Of a DNA stretch of 58,518 nucleotides, positions 17,320 to 26,187 are shown piece after piece. The notes beneath the pieces are model-generated. The model did no database searches, had not been told where the DNA came from, and saw nothing but the letters and a program-made list of their open reading frames with translations. Position 1 is the stretch's first letter, and each line of letters begins with the position of its first letter. Source of the stretch: Pontiellaceae bacterium. Its GTDB lineage: Bacteria > Verrucomicrobiota > Kiritimatiellia > Kiritimatiellales > Pontiellaceae. The stretch lies in contig JAFGWS010000093.1 of the NCBI GenBank assembly GCA_016937035.1, positions 1 through 58,518 of the forward strand, written 5' to 3'. Both the position numbers and the translations under genes were made by a program.

Positions 17320-17346
17320 AAAAGGGCGCGGATACCGCGCCCTTTT
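17320..17346 (-). terminator. Rho-independent terminator of the xylanase gene
   Basis: Perfect 12-bp stem AAAAGGGCGCGG (17320-17331) / CCGCGCCCTTTT (17335-17346) with loop ATA. On the minus strand it is followed by more T residues (A-run 17317-17323 on plus). It lies 25 bases past the xylanase stop. Confidence 0.85.
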
Positions 17347-17371
17347 GCATCGTCGCTCGGTTTTGCAACGA

Positions 17372-18853
17372 CTAATTCTTTTTCGGCGCTGCATCCAGAA
17401 CGGCTTTGAATGCCGGTTTGGGTTCCAGATCACCGGTGAAGAGCAGTGCATCCTGACCACGCCGCCAAGAGCGGGTGTCGGAAATACCCCAGAAGGTAAC
17501 GCGTTCGATCACGTCCGAGTGCTTATTGAAGATTTCAAACAGCTTCGCGTAGACTTCGGCCTGCTTTTCATAGTTTTCCGGGGGAATACCACCGCCGCCG
17601 CCGCCATTGACGTTAAAGGCGCCGCTGTTGTCGCCGGTGGAAGTCACATCCAACTCGGTAATGCTGACCTTGAGGCCGAGCTTTCCGTAGTTTTCAATCG
17701 CTTTATCAACATCTTCCAGATTGGAGTCGAGATGCCAGTGGCCCTGGATACCAACACCGGTAATCGGAGCACCTTCATCGATCAGGCGTTTGAGCAGGAT
17801 CAAGGAGGCGGCATGCTTGCCGGTGTTCTTGGACGCGCCCTGTTCAATGTTGTAGTCGTTGTAGTAGAGCTTGGCATCCGGATCCGCTTCGTGCGCCCAT
17901 TTGAAGGCCAGCGTCAATACTTCCGGACCAACCGCACTGTACCAGCTGGAATTACGCAGGTTTTCCGTCGTCCAATCGCCATTGTCTGCGATGGATTCGT
18001 TGGCCACGTCCCAACCGATAATCTTGCCTTTGTAACGGCCGACTACGGTCTTGATGTGTTTTTCCAAACGATCCAGCATGACTTCCTTGCTGGCTTGCGG
18101 GCCGGCATTTCCACCACCGAAACCGCCGCCGAAACCACCGCCGAATCCACCGAAGTTGCCGCCGCCGAAACCGGCAGGAGCGCCGGCAGGAGCACCTTCA
18201 GGACGTGCAGGACGTTCACCCGGAGCGCCGGCAGGAGCACCACCGCCAAAACCCGGGAATCCACCGGCAGGAGCACCATCAGCAGGAGCACCACCGCCAA
18301 AACCCGGGAATCCACCGGCAGGAGGAGCGCCGGCAGGAGCACCGGCAGGGGCACCTTCAGGGCGTGCAGGACGTTCACCTGCGGCTCCGGCGGGACGTTC
18401 GCGTCGAGCAGGACGTTCGGTCGGAGCGGCAGCAGCCGTTGCTGTAGCGTTCGTTGCTGCGGCAGTGGTATCCTGGAAGAACCATTGGCCGGTCTGCGAA
18501 TGCCAAAGCAGGGTGTGTCCCCATACCTTGAGGCCGTTTTCGGTCGCCCATTCTACCAGCGCGTCAGGCGTGGTGAAGTTGTAGGTATCTTCCGACGGAT
18601 GAGTCGGCTGAGGCTTCATGCAGTTTTCAGGCGTGACAATATCATAATGGAATATGGCGTTTGCCAGCTCGGCTTCCGAAAAACCACGCGGGAAATCCTG
18701 AGCGGTACCAATCAAAAAGGTTCCTTTGTAGGCTTCTTTCAGGCTTTTCACTTCAATCGGTTTTTTTTCTTCCTTCTTCTCTTCCTGGCCGAATGCGGTC
18801 GTGGTTGCCATCAGTGCACACGCAATCATGCCGGGCGCAAATAATTTCTTCAT
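17372..18853 (-). CDS. Secreted GH10 endo-1,4-beta-xylanase with Gly/Pro/Ala-rich insertion
   Basis: A 493-residue protein. Start at 18853 follows AGGGAGAAGCATA and begins a signal peptide (MKKLFAPGMIACALMATTTA). GH10 landmarks: WGHTLLWHSQTGQW (about 111-124), acid/base Glu286 in GWDVANES, YYNDYNIE (about 330-337), GIQGHWHLDS, nucleophile Glu400 in VSITELDV, and FWGISDTRSW near the end. The enzyme would hydrolyse xylan in the periplasm or outside. Oddity: residues about 129-254 are a low-complexity Ala/Pro/Gly/Arg-rich insert with repeats such as GGFPGFGGGAPA and GERPARPEGAPAGAPAG, placed between beta-strand 3 and the strand bearing the acid/base. A second poly-Gly run lies at 417-422. Apart from these inserts the catalytic core is normal. 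Confidence 0.92.
   Translation of the reverse strand: MKKLFAPGMIACALMATTTAFGQEEKKEEKKPIEVKSLKEAYKGTFLIGTAQDFPRGFSEAELANAIFHYDIVTPENCMKPQPTHPSEDTYNFTTPDALVEWATENGLKVWGHTLLWHSQTGQWFFQDTTAAATNATATAAAAPTERPARRERPAGAAGERPARPEGAPAGAPAGAPPAGGFPGFGGGAPADGAPAGGFPGFGGGAPAGAPGERPARPEGAPAGAPAGFGGGNFGGFGGGFGGGFGGGNAGPQASKEVMLDRLEKHIKTVVGRYKGKIIGWDVANESIADNGDWTTENLRNSSWYSAVGPEVLTLAFKWAHEADPDAKLYYNDYNIEQGASKNTGKHAASLILLKRLIDEGAPITGVGIQGHWHLDSNLEDVDKAIENYGKLGLKVSITELDVTSTGDNSGAFNVNGGGGGGIPPENYEKQAEVYAKLFEIFNKHSDVIERVTFWGISDTRSWRRGQDALLFTGDLEPKPAFKAVLDAAPKKN
18231..18325. repeat. DNA-level tandem repeat coding for the xylanase insert
   Basis: The block starting GCAGGAGCACCACCGCCAAA at 18231-18274 recurs nearly base for base at 18282-18325, a 51-base period. 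A further pair around AGGACGTGCAGGACGTTC recurs at about 18199-18218 and, with small changes, about 18358-18378. Near-identity at DNA level points to recent expansion by slippage or unequal exchange. Confidence 0.8.
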
Positions 18854-19248
18854 TATGCTTCTCCCTGTTTTTATTGGATCTTCCCGAGGTCCCTGTTGAT
18901 CTGTGCAGAACAAAACCGCCTCCTCTGGCAGCAATGTCTTACCGGCGAACAATTTGTTTCTTTCATTCCAGTACGCCCAGACAAACCAATAAGACGTGCG
19001 CGCGGGAAAAATAATTGCGACCAAACTCGCTTATAATTTGATGACCTCGAAAACGAGATCTGGAGAAGCAGGGATTCGCGCCGCTTTTAGAGTGAAATGA
19101 CTTATGTGAGAAAAACCATGATGACTAAAATTGTAACATATTAAAGCGATATAAAAAAAGAGTAGTTGACGGGTAAGTGATTTTTGTGTAGAAGCGTAGA
19201 CGTCGTCATAGTTTTACAGTATTGGCATAGTACAATAAGGGGGAAGCG
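18854..19248. other. Divergent intergenic region, xylanase / beta-helix gene
   Basis: No gene seen. It must hold the promoters of the two divergent genes. The only good match is the plus-strand promoter at 19166-19194. The rest is moderately AT-rich with no clear palindrome. Confidence 0.5.
19166..19194 (+). promoter_or_regulatory. Sigma-70-like promoter for the beta-helix gene
   Basis: TTGACG (19166-19171) and TAGAAG (19189-19194) with a 17-base spacer, 54 bases before the ATG at 19249. -35 matches 5/6 and -10 matches 4/6. Confidence 0.5.
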
Positions 19249-22200
19249 ATGAAAAAGCTGGGGTTGTTGTTTTTAATGATTGTTTCATGTAGCCGTCTTT
19301 TCGGAGCGACGCTCTATGTGGATTTAAACAGTACTGCTCCGGCGGCTCCTTTTAACAGCTGGGCCTCCGCTTCGACGACTATTCAGGCTGCAGTGAATGC
19401 CGCTGCGACGGGGGATACGATCCTCGTGACCAACGGACATTATTTGCTGGACGCAGAAATTCTCGTGGCAAAGCAGGTCACGATCCAAAGTATCAATGGT
19501 CCGGAAACCACGATCGTCGATGGGCAGGGCAGTGTGCGTTGTTTTAATCTGGGCGACTCCGCCTGCACGCTCAGCGGGCTGACGATCACGAATGGGTATG
19601 CTGGCGCTGGCGGCGGCGTGTTCTGTGAGGCGGTTTCGGGCATCGTAACCAATTGTATCCTTGTTGGGAACTCAGCGGATTACCTCGGCGGCGGGATTAG
19701 CGGCGGAACCGTAAATCGTTGCACGATCAGCGGAAACCAGACGGACGGCGAGGGCGGTGGAGCGGCCGGGTCAAAGCTAAACAACAGTGTAATCAGTAAT
19801 AATACGGCCTCTCAAGGTGGGGGTATCGGCCGCCATTATACTCAACCCATCGGTATAGCAAAAAATTGTGTAATCAATGGAAATACCGCGTCTGGCGCCG
19901 GTGGGGGAGCAAGTGGGTGTGAGCTATATAATTGCACCGTGACCGGGAATTCATCGAATTCCGGTAGGGGACTCCTTAGCGGGGAAGCATATAACTGTAT
20001 TATTTGGGATAACATCAGTGTCGTGGAGCCCACCGAAACAGGATATGCCCCGACGATCTATCAATTCACCTGTTCTCCTGACGTTACACATGGAGTAAAT
20101 GGAAACATGACCAATGCGCCATTGCTGATTTCTGCTTCCCGTTTGGCCGCGAATTCGCCCTGTATCGGAGCGGGCAGTGCCGAGTATGCCTCTGGGACGG
20201 ATATAGATGGCGAGGCGTGGCAGAATCCGCCGTCGATGGGTTGCGATGAATTTTGGGTGAGCGATGCTACGCCAACCGTAAAGATTTTGGGCTCAGCGCT
20301 TCATTTTGCTGAAGGTTATCCAGCGGAGTTTGCCGCAGAGATTAACGGGACTTCATTGATGTATGTCTGGGATTTTGGTGACGGCACTGTCGTGACGAAT
20401 GAGGTTTATCCGAATCATGGTTGGAGCCAAGCGGGTACCTATGAAGTCACTTTGACGACGTACAGCGACGATTATCCAGCAGGTATTTCGGCGACGCAGA
20501 CGGTTGAAGTGGTCGAGCAGGATGCCACCGCAGTCTATGTTTCACCGGACGGAAATGATGAGCAGGATGGATTAAGCTGGGCCACCGCCAAGGCGACGAT
20601 TCAAGCAGGGATTGATGCGCAGGGTGTTGTCGGCGGCGTGGTATGGGTCAGCAATGGAACTTTTGCGGTGACGAATCAGATCGTGATGGATCATGCGGTT
20701 CTCCTGCAGAGTCTGAATGGTCCGGAGTGGACGGTGGTCGACGGGCAGGGAGAGACGCGTTGTTTTAATATCGACAATTCCAGCAGCGTCATTAGTGGCT
20801 TCACGGTGACTAATGGATCTGCATCTGCGGAGTTATATGGAGAAGATGCGAAAGGCGGCGGAATTTATGGTTTGGGTCAAAAGGGCGTGGTGACCAATTG
20901 TGTGGTCAATGGGAATTCCGCTGGTGGTAGCGGTGGCGGGATGAGCGGTGTTATGGCCTATAACTGCATCATAAACAATAATACCGCCTCGTCGGCTGGT
21001 GGTGGACTCGCTTACAGTGTTGCTGAAAACTGCACGATAACCGGGAATGCGCTCATTGGAGAGGATAATTCTCCTACCGAAGGTGGAGGAGGTATGTATA
21101 TCGGTCGCGCCGACAACTGCATTATTACCGGCAATACAGCAGAATTCGGCGGTGGAATGTATGAAGTAGATGCCCGTAACTGCGTCATCAGTGAAAATGC
21201 CGCAGATTATGGGGGTGGACTGTGTTTCGGAGAAGCCCACAACTGTATCATCAGCGGAAATACGGCAAGCGGTTCAGGGGGAGGATTGTCGGTGGTTGAG
21301 GCGGATCATTGTACCATCAGCGGGAATACGGCAGTCAACTATGGTGGGGGTCTGTATGGTGGCGGAGCTGAAAACTGCATTATTTCCCTGAACTCGGCAA
21401 TGAATGGAGGTGGTGTGGCTGGAGTGGTTAATTATCTTGGGGAAGGACCACCTTATTATCGTATTCAGGTCAACAACTGCGTAATTGCCGAGAATTCGGC
21501 AAGTTCAGGCGGTGGGATCTATGAAGTAAATGCCCAAAACTGTACCATCAGCGGAAATACGGCCGGCCTTTTTGGCGGCGGAGCCGAGAGGAGTTCCGTG
21601 ACCAATTGTATCATTTGGGATAATGAGGCAGGGGAAGGTGCTGATTTGAGTGGTTCCGATGCATATTACTCTTGTTCTCCAGATCTGCAGCATGGGGTGG
21701 ATGGGAATATTACCAACGCCCCCATGTTAATATCACCGATTCACCTGTCTGTCGATTCGCCCTGTATCGGTGCGGGGAGTGCGGAATATGCTACCGGAAC
21801 AGATATCGATGGCGAGGCATGGTTGAATCCTCCATCGATGGGGTGTGATGAGTTTGTCGGTAACGCTCTTCCGCCGACCGTTCAGTTTCATTGCAGCACC
21901 TTGACGGTGGCCACCGGTTATCCGGTCCAACTGGTCTCTGACATCACGGGAACAGCAACCCGATTTGTTTGGAATTTCGATGATGGTTCTTCGACAACCA
22001 ATCGTGTTTTTTCGGAACGTGTATGGAATCAAGCCGGAACCTATGCGGTGGTCTTGACCGCCTTCAGTGAATCCGCTCCGGGCGGGGTCTCGGCTACCCA
22101 GCATATTGAGGTCGTTGCTCAGGATGCAGTGGCGGTGTATGTGGCGCCGAGCGGAGATGATGTTAATGATGGGTTAAGCTGGGCAACCGCCAAAGCAACC

Positions 22201-23637
22201 CTGCAATCCGGCATAGATGCGCAGAACATTATTGGTGGATCAGTATGGGTTAGCAACGGAACCTATGCGGTGACCAATGAAGTCGTGGTGACGAAGCCGG
22301 TTTGGGTTCGAGGCGTTGGTGCCCCGGAAGAGGTGGTCGTCGACGGACAGGGCGTTGCGCGTTGCTTTACTCTAAACAGTATTGCGTGCATCGTTGAGGG
22401 TCTAACCGTTACAAACGGGTATGCTTACAACTATGGCGGCGGAATCCGATGCTTTGGTTCCCTTCCGACGGTGACGAACTGCATTATTGTCGGTAATTCT
22501 GTGAGTCGATATGGACCCGGTGGCGGTGTATACCAAGGCACTCTTTATGACTGTGTCATTCGCGGAAACTCAGCGGGAGAGCGAGAAGGCGGCGGAGGGA
22601 TGTACTACAGTGCGGCGTTCGGTTGCACAATCATCGAGAATACGGCCCAATATGGTGGCGGTGCACTCGATTGTTTCTTGGACAACTGTACGGTCGCTCA
22701 AAATACAGCGTATTATGGCGGTGGAATGAGTTCCGGCACGGCGGATAATTGCTGGATTCAGGGCAATACAGCCACCAACAATGGCGGCGGCCTTTATGCG
22801 GGCACAGCAAATAATTGTGTGATTGCTGATAATAATGCCGGGCAGAACGGCGGCGGGATTTATGGGTGGTTCCATACATACAACTTATACAACAAGGGCG
22901 TAGCAAATAACTGCACGATCACGGGCAATGCTGCGGGTTCTTCAGGTGGCGGTGTGTGCGGAAGTAAGATTGTGAACAGCATTGCTTGGTATAACTCGGC
23001 AACACAGACTGGGAATGACCTGTCGGGAGGTTTCATTCTAACGAGCTGTTCTCCCGACCTAACGCACGGCGTCGATGGAAACATTACCAATGCGCCTGCT
23101 TTTGTGGATGCGGCCAATGGCGATTATCATCTGCTCTCTAATTCGCCCTGCATTAATTGGGGCTATAATGCTGCGGTTGTTGGAACGATGGATTTCGACG
23201 GACTGCCGCGCATTGCTGGCGGTTACGTGGATATGGGCGCGTATGAATTCCAGGGTCCCTTTACGGCGGACATGGATCAGGATGAGTTTCCTGATGCGTG
23301 GGAGCGGGCTCATTTTATCGGGAATCCGATGCCCAGCGGCAATGCCGACCTCGATGGCCTGAGCAATTGGGATGAATATATTGCCGGCACCGATCCGTCG
23401 GATGCGGCCTCCTGTCTGGCGATCACCAATTGCTGCCAGAGCGATGGTTTTACGGTCGAGTGGGGCCCCAGCGTAACCGGTCGCTTGTATCGCGTGGTCT
23501 GGAGCGAGAGCCTGACCAATTCGACCCCGATTGTGCTGCAGGATAATATACCCTATCCGCAAAGCAGTTACACCGATAGGGAGCATAATGACGCAACAAC
23601 CGGCTTCTATCGCGTTGAGGTTCGGATGGAGGAATGA
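19249..23637 (+). CDS. Giant secreted parallel beta-helix protein with PKD domains
   Basis: A 1462-residue secreted protein with signal peptide MKKLGLLFLMIVSCSRLFGA. It holds three homologous modules (about 23-340, 425-870, 960-1340), each starting with a V-Y-V-(S/A)-P-(D/S)-G-(N/D)-D type strand and a SWA(T/S)A block, then right-handed beta-helix rungs of the form N-C-x-I-x-x-N-x-A-x-x-x-G-G-G. Modules end in a choice-of-anchor-Q-like patch (SPCIGAGSAEYASGTDIDGE). PKD-like domains (YVWDFGDGT, about 345-420; RFVWNFDDGS, about 880-955) separate them. The C-terminus has an Asp-rich calcium-binding segment (ADMDQDEFPDAWE, NADLDGLSNWDEYIAGTDP). Such proteins act as adhesins or polysaccharide-binding/lyase-like surface proteins; no lyase catalytic residues can be assigned. 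Ribosome site AGGGGGAAGCG precedes the start. Confidence 0.85.
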   Translation: MKKLGLLFLMIVSCSRLFGATLYVDLNSTAPAAPFNSWASASTTIQAAVNAAATGDTILVTNGHYLLDAEILVAKQVTIQSINGPETTIVDGQGSVRCFNLGDSACTLSGLTITNGYAGAGGGVFCEAVSGIVTNCILVGNSADYLGGGISGGTVNRCTISGNQTDGEGGGAAGSKLNNSVISNNTASQGGGIGRHYTQPIGIAKNCVINGNTASGAGGGASGCELYNCTVTGNSSNSGRGLLSGEAYNCIIWDNISVVEPTETGYAPTIYQFTCSPDVTHGVNGNMTNAPLLISASRLAANSPCIGAGSAEYASGTDIDGEAWQNPPSMGCDEFWVSDATPTVKILGSALHFAEGYPAEFAAEINGTSLMYVWDFGDGTVVTNEVYPNHGWSQAGTYEVTLTTYSDDYPAGISATQTVEVVEQDATAVYVSPDGNDEQDGLSWATAKATIQAGIDAQGVVGGVVWVSNGTFAVTNQIVMDHAVLLQSLNGPEWTVVDGQGETRCFNIDNSSSVISGFTVTNGSASAELYGEDAKGGGIYGLGQKGVVTNCVVNGNSAGGSGGGMSGVMAYNCIINNNTASSAGGGLAYSVAENCTITGNALIGEDNSPTEGGGGMYIGRADNCIITGNTAEFGGGMYEVDARNCVISENAADYGGGLCFGEAHNCIISGNTASGSGGGLSVVEADHCTISGNTAVNYGGGLYGGGAENCIISLNSAMNGGGVAGVVNYLGEGPPYYRIQVNNCVIAENSASSGGGIYEVNAQNCTISGNTAGLFGGGAERSSVTNCIIWDNEAGEGADLSGSDAYYSCSPDLQHGVDGNITNAPMLISPIHLSVDSPCIGAGSAEYATGTDIDGEAWLNPPSMGCDEFVGNALPPTVQFHCSTLTVATGYPVQLVSDITGTATRFVWNFDDGSSTTNRVFSERVWNQAGTYAVVLTAFSESAPGGVSATQHIEVVAQDAVAVYVAPSGDDVNDGLSWATAKATLQSGIDAQNIIGGSVWVSNGTYAVTNEVVVTKPVWVRGVGAPEEVVVDGQGVARCFTLNSIACIVEGLTVTNGYAYNYGGGIRCFGSLPTVTNCIIVGNSVSRYGPGGGVYQGTLYDCVIRGNSAGEREGGGGMYYSAAFGCTIIENTAQYGGGALDCFLDNCTVAQNTAYYGGGMSSGTADNCWIQGNTATNNGGGLYAGTANNCVIADNNAGQNGGGIYGWFHTYNLYNKGVANNCTITGNAAGSSGGGVCGSKIVNSIAWYNSATQTGNDLSGGFILTSCSPDLTHGVDGNITNAPAFVDAANGDYHLLSNSPCINWGYNAAVVGTMDFDGLPRIAGGYVDMGAYEFQGPFTADMDQDEFPDAWERAHFIGNPMPSGNADLDGLSNWDEYIAGTDPSDAASCLAITNCCQSDGFTVEWGPSVTGRLYRVVWSESLTNSTPIVLQDNIPYPQSSYTDREHNDATTGFYRVEVRMEE

Positions 23638-24085
23638 GTGATTCCACCGTTTTGTCCACAGATTTCCCAGCGCGGCAAAACCACAACCAAAGTTGAGCCA
23701 CGGATGGGACACCCATGAACACGAATCTTTTTAACAGAAGGAAGCAAAGGTCGCGAAGATGTAACGGATTGTAGTACAGATTTTGTATGAGAAGGATTCA
23801 GCAGGGTGGCCGCAAATTAGGGCATGTTTCGTTATATTTGTCGCTCAAGGCAGGCAGGATGCCTGCGCTACGTATCGCCGCCATCTTGGCGGCAACGACA
23901 AATAAAACCCAAAATGCTCTGGAAAATATATTCACCTATAGAATCAGTGTAAATCTGAGTAATCTGTGGATAGAACCAGTATAAGAAGTCAGATCGTGAA
24001 CTGACGTTATTCCGTCGTTTCTGAGTGGGAATTTCTGCCGCAATGCGGCAGAATGACCCGCCTGATTTAACGAAAGGAATAGATC
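23638..24085. repeat. Repeat mosaic between the beta-helix gene and ppnP
   Basis: No gene. It holds GTCCACAGATTTCCCAG (23654-23670); a block starting GAGCCACGGATGGGACACCC at 23695 and ending in GAAGCAAAGGTCGCGAAGAT (to 23760); the palindrome GCAGGCA-GGA-TGCCTGC (23850-23866); a second palindrome GCCGCCA-TCT-TGGCGGC (23877-23893); and, inverted, GTAATCTGTGGAT (23959-23971). The first and last words are inverted relative to each other, so the mosaic is framed by related ends. Confidence 0.65.
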
Positions 24086-24403
24086 ATGTCCGAGTTCAGT
24101 AATGTGACGGTGGTGCGCGAGGCCAATGTGTATTATGACGGCAAGGTGACGAGCCGTACGGTTCAGTTTGAAGATGGAACGCGCAAGACGCTGGGCATTA
24201 TGCTGGCGGGCGAATATTCGTTCAGTACGGCAGCTGCAGAAGTGATGGAAATGCTCGGCGGCGAGATGGAGGTCCGGTTGCCGGGTTCAACCCACTGGAA
24301 AACCTACACCGCGGGTGAATCGTTCGACGTCCCGGCCAACTCCAGCTTTGATTTGGTGGTGAAGGGCTTTGCGGACTATTGCTGCTCGTATATCGAAGAA
24401 TAA
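24086..24403 (+). CDS. ppnP: Pyrimidine/purine nucleoside phosphorylase PpnP (YaiE/DUF1255)
   Basis: A 105-residue cupin-fold nucleoside phosphorylase. Matches to the family: [67 protein letters not shown] and a terminal YCCSYIEE. E. coli PpnP is 94 residues; the extra residues are at the N-terminus ([13 protein letters not shown]), which is common in other lineages. The enzyme splits many nucleosides with phosphate for salvage. The ribosome site GAAAGGAATAGATC is good. It is convergent with pyk, whose stop lies 24 bases away. Confidence 0.92.
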   Translation: MSEFSNVTVVREANVYYDGKVTSRTVQFEDGTRKTLGIMLAGEYSFSTAAAEVMEMLGGEMEVRLPGSTHWKTYTAGESFDVPANSSFDLVVKGFADYCCSYIEE

Positions 24404-24427
24404 TACTCCGGCCATTCAGCCACTCTT

Positions 24428-25843
24428 CTACGTTTTCAGCAGGGTGGCGGGCGTGTCGACCTGCAGAAAGTTGGTTCTAGAGGAATATATCTGCCCGCCG
24501 CCGATAAAGACAATGGTGTCCTCCATGCCGAAGTGCCCCTCGGCGATCAGCTTTTTGAGCGCGGCTTTTACGAGCGCATCGGTGCTCTGCGGAATATCGA
24601 TCTGCTCGGCGAGCACGCCGTAATTGAGCGACAGCTCGCGCACGGTCCGCATGCTGGCGGAGAGCGCGATAACCGGGGTGCGGCCGCGGTAGGAGGCACA
24701 GATCTGGGCGGTATCGCCCGATTTGGTGCTGGTGACAATGGCTTTGGCGGGCAGTTTGGCGGCCATCGTGACGGCGGCTTTGGCCAGATGATTGCGGGGC
24801 ATATAGTCTTCAGCCTGCTGGAAAACGGGCAGTGTATCGCTGAGCGAGATCGTTTGTGCTTCCACATTGCGGGCAATGTCGGCCATCGTCTGAACGGCCT
24901 CAACAGGATATTTTCCGTAGGCGGTTTCTCCGCTGAGCATCACGGCGTCGGTGCCGTCGTAAATGGCATTGGCGACATCGGAGACTTCGGCGCGGGTGGC
25001 GCGCGGATTTTCAATCATGGAGTGGAGCATTTGCGTGGCGGTAATGACCGGCTTACCGCGCAGAATACAGGTTTTGATCAGCCTTTTCTGGATAATCGGA
25101 ACCTCCTCGGCGGGAATCTCGATGCCGAGATCGCCGCGGGCAATCATGATGGCGTGAGCAATCTCCAGAATGGAATCCACGTTTTCCACGCCTTCGCGGT
25201 TTTCAATTTTGGCGATGATTTTGATCGGGCTCTTGCGGGTATTCAGAAGGGACTGCACCGCCAGCGCGTCGTCGCGGTTGCGCACAAAGGAGTGGGCAAT
25301 ATATTCAATGTCGTTTCGAGTGGCCCAATCGATAAACTCCGCATCTTTCTCGGTGAGCGCGGGCATATTGAGCTTAATGCCGGGAACATTGACGCCTTTT
25401 CGGTTTTTAATGATGCCGTCGTTGTCGGCCGTGCAGATGAGCGTGGTTTCGGTTTTTTCGGTTACGCTGAGCTGTATTTCGCCGTCGTCGATGAGAATGG
25501 TGCTGCCACAGGGCACTTCATGCACGAAATCTTCATAGTTGACGCGGAAGCCGCCTTCGGGTTTTCGGTCCGCAGCAATCATAACCTGGTCGCCGGTTTT
25601 GAGTTCGATCGGTTCTTCCATATCGCGGGTGCGTACCTCGGGGCCTTTCGTGTCGATCAGAATGCCGATATACTCAGATACGGCACGGACGTTCGTCACG
25701 ATGTGTTCGGCTTCTTCGGTGGTGATATGCGCCGTATTCAGGCGCACGAGATTCATCCCGTTTTGATAAAGGCTGCGGATAAATTCGGGGTCGCAGCGGG
25801 TGCCGGCAATGGTGCAGATGATTTTGGTTCGTTTGGTATACAT
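24428..25843 (-). CDS. pyk: Pyruvate kinase
   Basis: A 471-residue pyruvate kinase: PEP + ADP to pyruvate + ATP, the last step of glycolysis. Start at 25843 follows AAGGAGAAGAGA; a longer frame begins 15 codons upstream without a ribosome site. Motifs: RTKIICTIAGTRCDPEFIRS at the N-terminus, GMNLVRLNTAH, ILIDTKGPEVRT, the catalytic IIAKIENREGVEN, IMIARGDLGIEIP, VITATQMLHSMIENPRATRA and SDVANAIYDGTDAVMLSGET. The C-terminal domain is short and complete (KSGDTAQICASYRGRTPVIA). The usual HDTKGPEIRT region reads here as ILIDTKGPEVRT. Confidence 0.95.
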   Translation of the reverse strand: MYTKRTKIICTIAGTRCDPEFIRSLYQNGMNLVRLNTAHITTEEAEHIVTNVRAVSEYIGILIDTKGPEVRTRDMEEPIELKTGDQVMIAADRKPEGGFRVNYEDFVHEVPCGSTILIDDGEIQLSVTEKTETTLICTADNDGIIKNRKGVNVPGIKLNMPALTEKDAEFIDWATRNDIEYIAHSFVRNRDDALAVQSLLNTRKSPIKIIAKIENREGVENVDSILEIAHAIMIARGDLGIEIPAEEVPIIQKRLIKTCILRGKPVITATQMLHSMIENPRATRAEVSDVANAIYDGTDAVMLSGETAYGKYPVEAVQTMADIARNVEAQTISLSDTLPVFQQAEDYMPRNHLAKAAVTMAAKLPAKAIVTSTKSGDTAQICASYRGRTPVIALSASMRTVRELSLNYGVLAEQIDIPQSTDALVKAALKKLIAEGHFGMEDTIVFIGGGQIYSSRTNFLQVDTPATLLKT

Positions 25844-25881
25844 TCTCTTCTCCTTGTAAGCGTTCGCACACGGGCGGTGGC

Positions 25882-26079
25882 TTACCAATGGGGCGGCCGT
25901 TCGTTTCCGGCGATTTCTTCCGGGGGGTTGAGCTCCTCCATCTTCTTTTCGAGCTGCTCAATGCGTTGGCGTAACGCGGCGATATCCTGCTGCTGACGAA
26001 ACACCTCGCTATTGAGCTGAGCAATGGTGTTGTCCTGTTGCGCGAACAGGCTTTCAAGTTGGTTAATCCGGGCTTCCAT
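25882..26079 (-). CDS. slyX: SlyX-family coiled-coil protein
   Basis: A 65-residue heptad-repeat protein: ARINQLESLFAQQDNTIAQL, then a second coiled-coil stretch, and a C-terminal P-P-H-W that corresponds to the usual P-P-H-Y end of SlyX. Length fits the family (about 70). Function is unknown in all bacteria. It lies 38 bases upstream of pyk on the same strand. The start at 26079 has no visible ribosome site, so it may be leaderless or weakly translated. Confidence 0.85.
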   Translation of the reverse strand: MEARINQLESLFAQQDNTIAQLNSEVFRQQQDIAALRQRIEQLEKKMEELNPPEEIAGNERPPHW

Positions 26080-26187
26080 GCGCGCAATTTAGCAGAATGC
26101 TTCGGAATGAGGAGCCGATTCATCTTCTTTTAGATTGATGCTTTTGCCGGGTTTGAATATCAATAGGCACAATTGGAGGAGCAGCAT

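Noticed and set aside
17276..18844. A 522-codon plus-strand frame
   Set aside because: It is opposite the GH10 gene and filled with Arg/Ser/Thr repeats arising from the Gly/Pro/Ala-coding DNA. No ribosome site or family.
19600..23000. Regular GGCGG-type repeats considered as a CRISPR array
   Set aside because: The repeats are coding (beta-helix rungs), vary in length and sequence, and lack uniform spacers.
24533..25996. A 487-codon plus-strand frame with many Gly/Asp/Phe residues
   Set aside because: It is the antisense of pyk and slyX. Third-position GC bias leaves such frames open.
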